Part shown: in pieces, positions 5,691 to 6,160 of the stretch
Layout: every line of letters begins with the position of its first letter
Numbering within the stretch: position 1 is the first letter of the stretch
Source: an uncultured Clostridium sp.
GTDB lineage: Bacteria > Bacillota > Clostridia > TANB77 > CAG-508
Assembly: GCA_900556345.1 (NCBI GenBank)
Contig: USOM01000059.1
Location: 1-6,160, forward strand
Reading direction: 5' to 3'
Length of the DNA stretch: 6,160 bases
Made by a program: the position numbers and the translations under genes
The notes under the pieces: model-generated
The model's input: the letters and a program-made list of their open reading frames with translations, nothing else
The model's database searches: none
Told to the model about the DNA's origin: nothing

Positions 5691-6160
5691 TAGAACATAC
5701 TAGAAGTAGGCACATAAGAATTATCAGGAACAGAAACAAATTTATTTTCAGGCTCATTGCACTCAAACATATTATCAACTTTAATTTGAGCAATATCGCC
5801 ATAATATTCGCCTTTTACAATGGTACCAGTAATATCAACCCAAGTATTGTCTTTAAACTCATAAGCAGTATCATAAGTGCACAAAAATCCAACAACAAGA
5901 CTTTGAGAAGTATTTTCATTTACAATCATATCACGAGCTAAAACAAACTCATTTTTGTCAAAATCAATAAGTCTATAAACATAACCGGTAAAATGAACTT
6001 TACATCCAATATAAGAATCAATATCTTCGGTAACTGCTTGTAGAATATTTGTATAATTTTCAGGCGTTATTTCAAAAATCTTATCAGATTTTATGGTATC
6101 AGTAAGTTTTATTTCTTGACTATATCTAGATTCATTTTTTAAAAATATGTTATAAATACT
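5690..6160 (-). CDS. TIGR03943/DUF1980 family protein, C-terminal part (5' end beyond the window)
   Basis: The minus frame is open from the window edge to TAG at 5690-5692 (156 codons), so the gene begins outside; the internal Met at 5929 is not a credible start because homology-like sequence continues upstream of it. The visible part resembles the C-terminal domain of YcgQ-like (TIGR03943) proteins: a DSYIGCKVHFTGYVYR stretch, EFVLARDMIV, VVGFLCTYD, then DNTWVDITGTI and a C-terminal NSYVPTSSMF. Family members usually have N-terminal membrane helices and sit beside a YraQ/YcgR-type permease; neither can be checked here. The precise role is unknown, with metal- or redox-linked transport a loose guess. 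No in-frame CGG occurs; the CGG opposite 5985-5987 straddles two codons. Confidence 0.65.
   Translation of the reverse strand, partial: SIYNIFLKNESRYSQEIKLTDTIKSDKIFEITPENYTNILQAVTEDIDSYIGCKVHFTGYVYRLIDFDKNEFVLARDMIVNENTSQSLVVGFLCTYDTAYEFKDNTWVDITGTIVKGEYYGDIAQIKVDNMFECNEPENKFVSVPDNSYVPTSSMF

Noticed and set aside
5669..5941. Plus-strand ORF opposite the DUF1980-like gene
   Set aside because: It has no ribosome binding site and lies opposite a longer minus frame that stays open to the window edge and shows family-like motifs.

Overview
The window is about 30% GC. Its genes point to a spore-forming, anaerobic-type Bacillota, most likely a Clostridia-class bacterium: a bifunctional Rel stringent-response enzyme, a glyoxalase II-like metallo-hydrolase, the sporulation peptidoglycan hydrolase SpoIIP and the sporulation membrane protein YtvI. 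No species can be named from the sequence.

Layout: rel (24-2234) and an MBL-fold hydrolase (2241-2891) are 6 bp apart and probably co-transcribed. They are followed by a 50-residue unknown ORF with a strong ribosome binding site (3059-3211) and a strong terminator (3218-3257). A sporulation pair follows: spoIIP (3306-4485) and ytvI (4558-5658), separated by a 72-bp spacer holding a perfect 13-bp inverted repeat. Convergent to these, entering from the right edge, is the C-terminal part of a TIGR03943/DUF1980-like gene (minus strand, 5690 to the edge). A terminator hairpin (5664-5690) sits between the two 3' ends.

The main discovery is that spoIIP and ytvI are not open in a single frame. Full-length, well-conserved proteins of normal length (392 and 365 aa) are recovered only if the reading frame moves +1 at four places: once in spoIIP (3942) and three times in ytvI (5167, 5486, 5559). 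Every one of the four is an in-frame CGG triplet followed by A or T. At every one, ignoring the C (or reading CGGN as one four-base codon) restores the frame and places a Gly, at conserved Gly positions where I can judge. CGG occurs 12 more times on the coding strand of plus-strand genes, always out of frame, and translation there is uninterrupted. Across roughly 1,900 codons I find no CGG used as an ordinary arginine codon, while CGT, CGA, AGA and AGG are all used. This looks like a systematic recoding: an unassigned CGG codon, with CGGN read as a quadruplet or as a +1 shift onto GGN. It does not look like scattered indels or decay.

Both affected genes are sporulation genes, whereas rel, the hydrolase, the small ORF and the visible part of the minus-strand gene have no in-frame CGG. 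The recoding could therefore be genome-wide with CGG avoided in highly expressed genes, or it could act as a developmental control. The window cannot separate these, nor fully exclude an unusual sequencing or assembly artefact.
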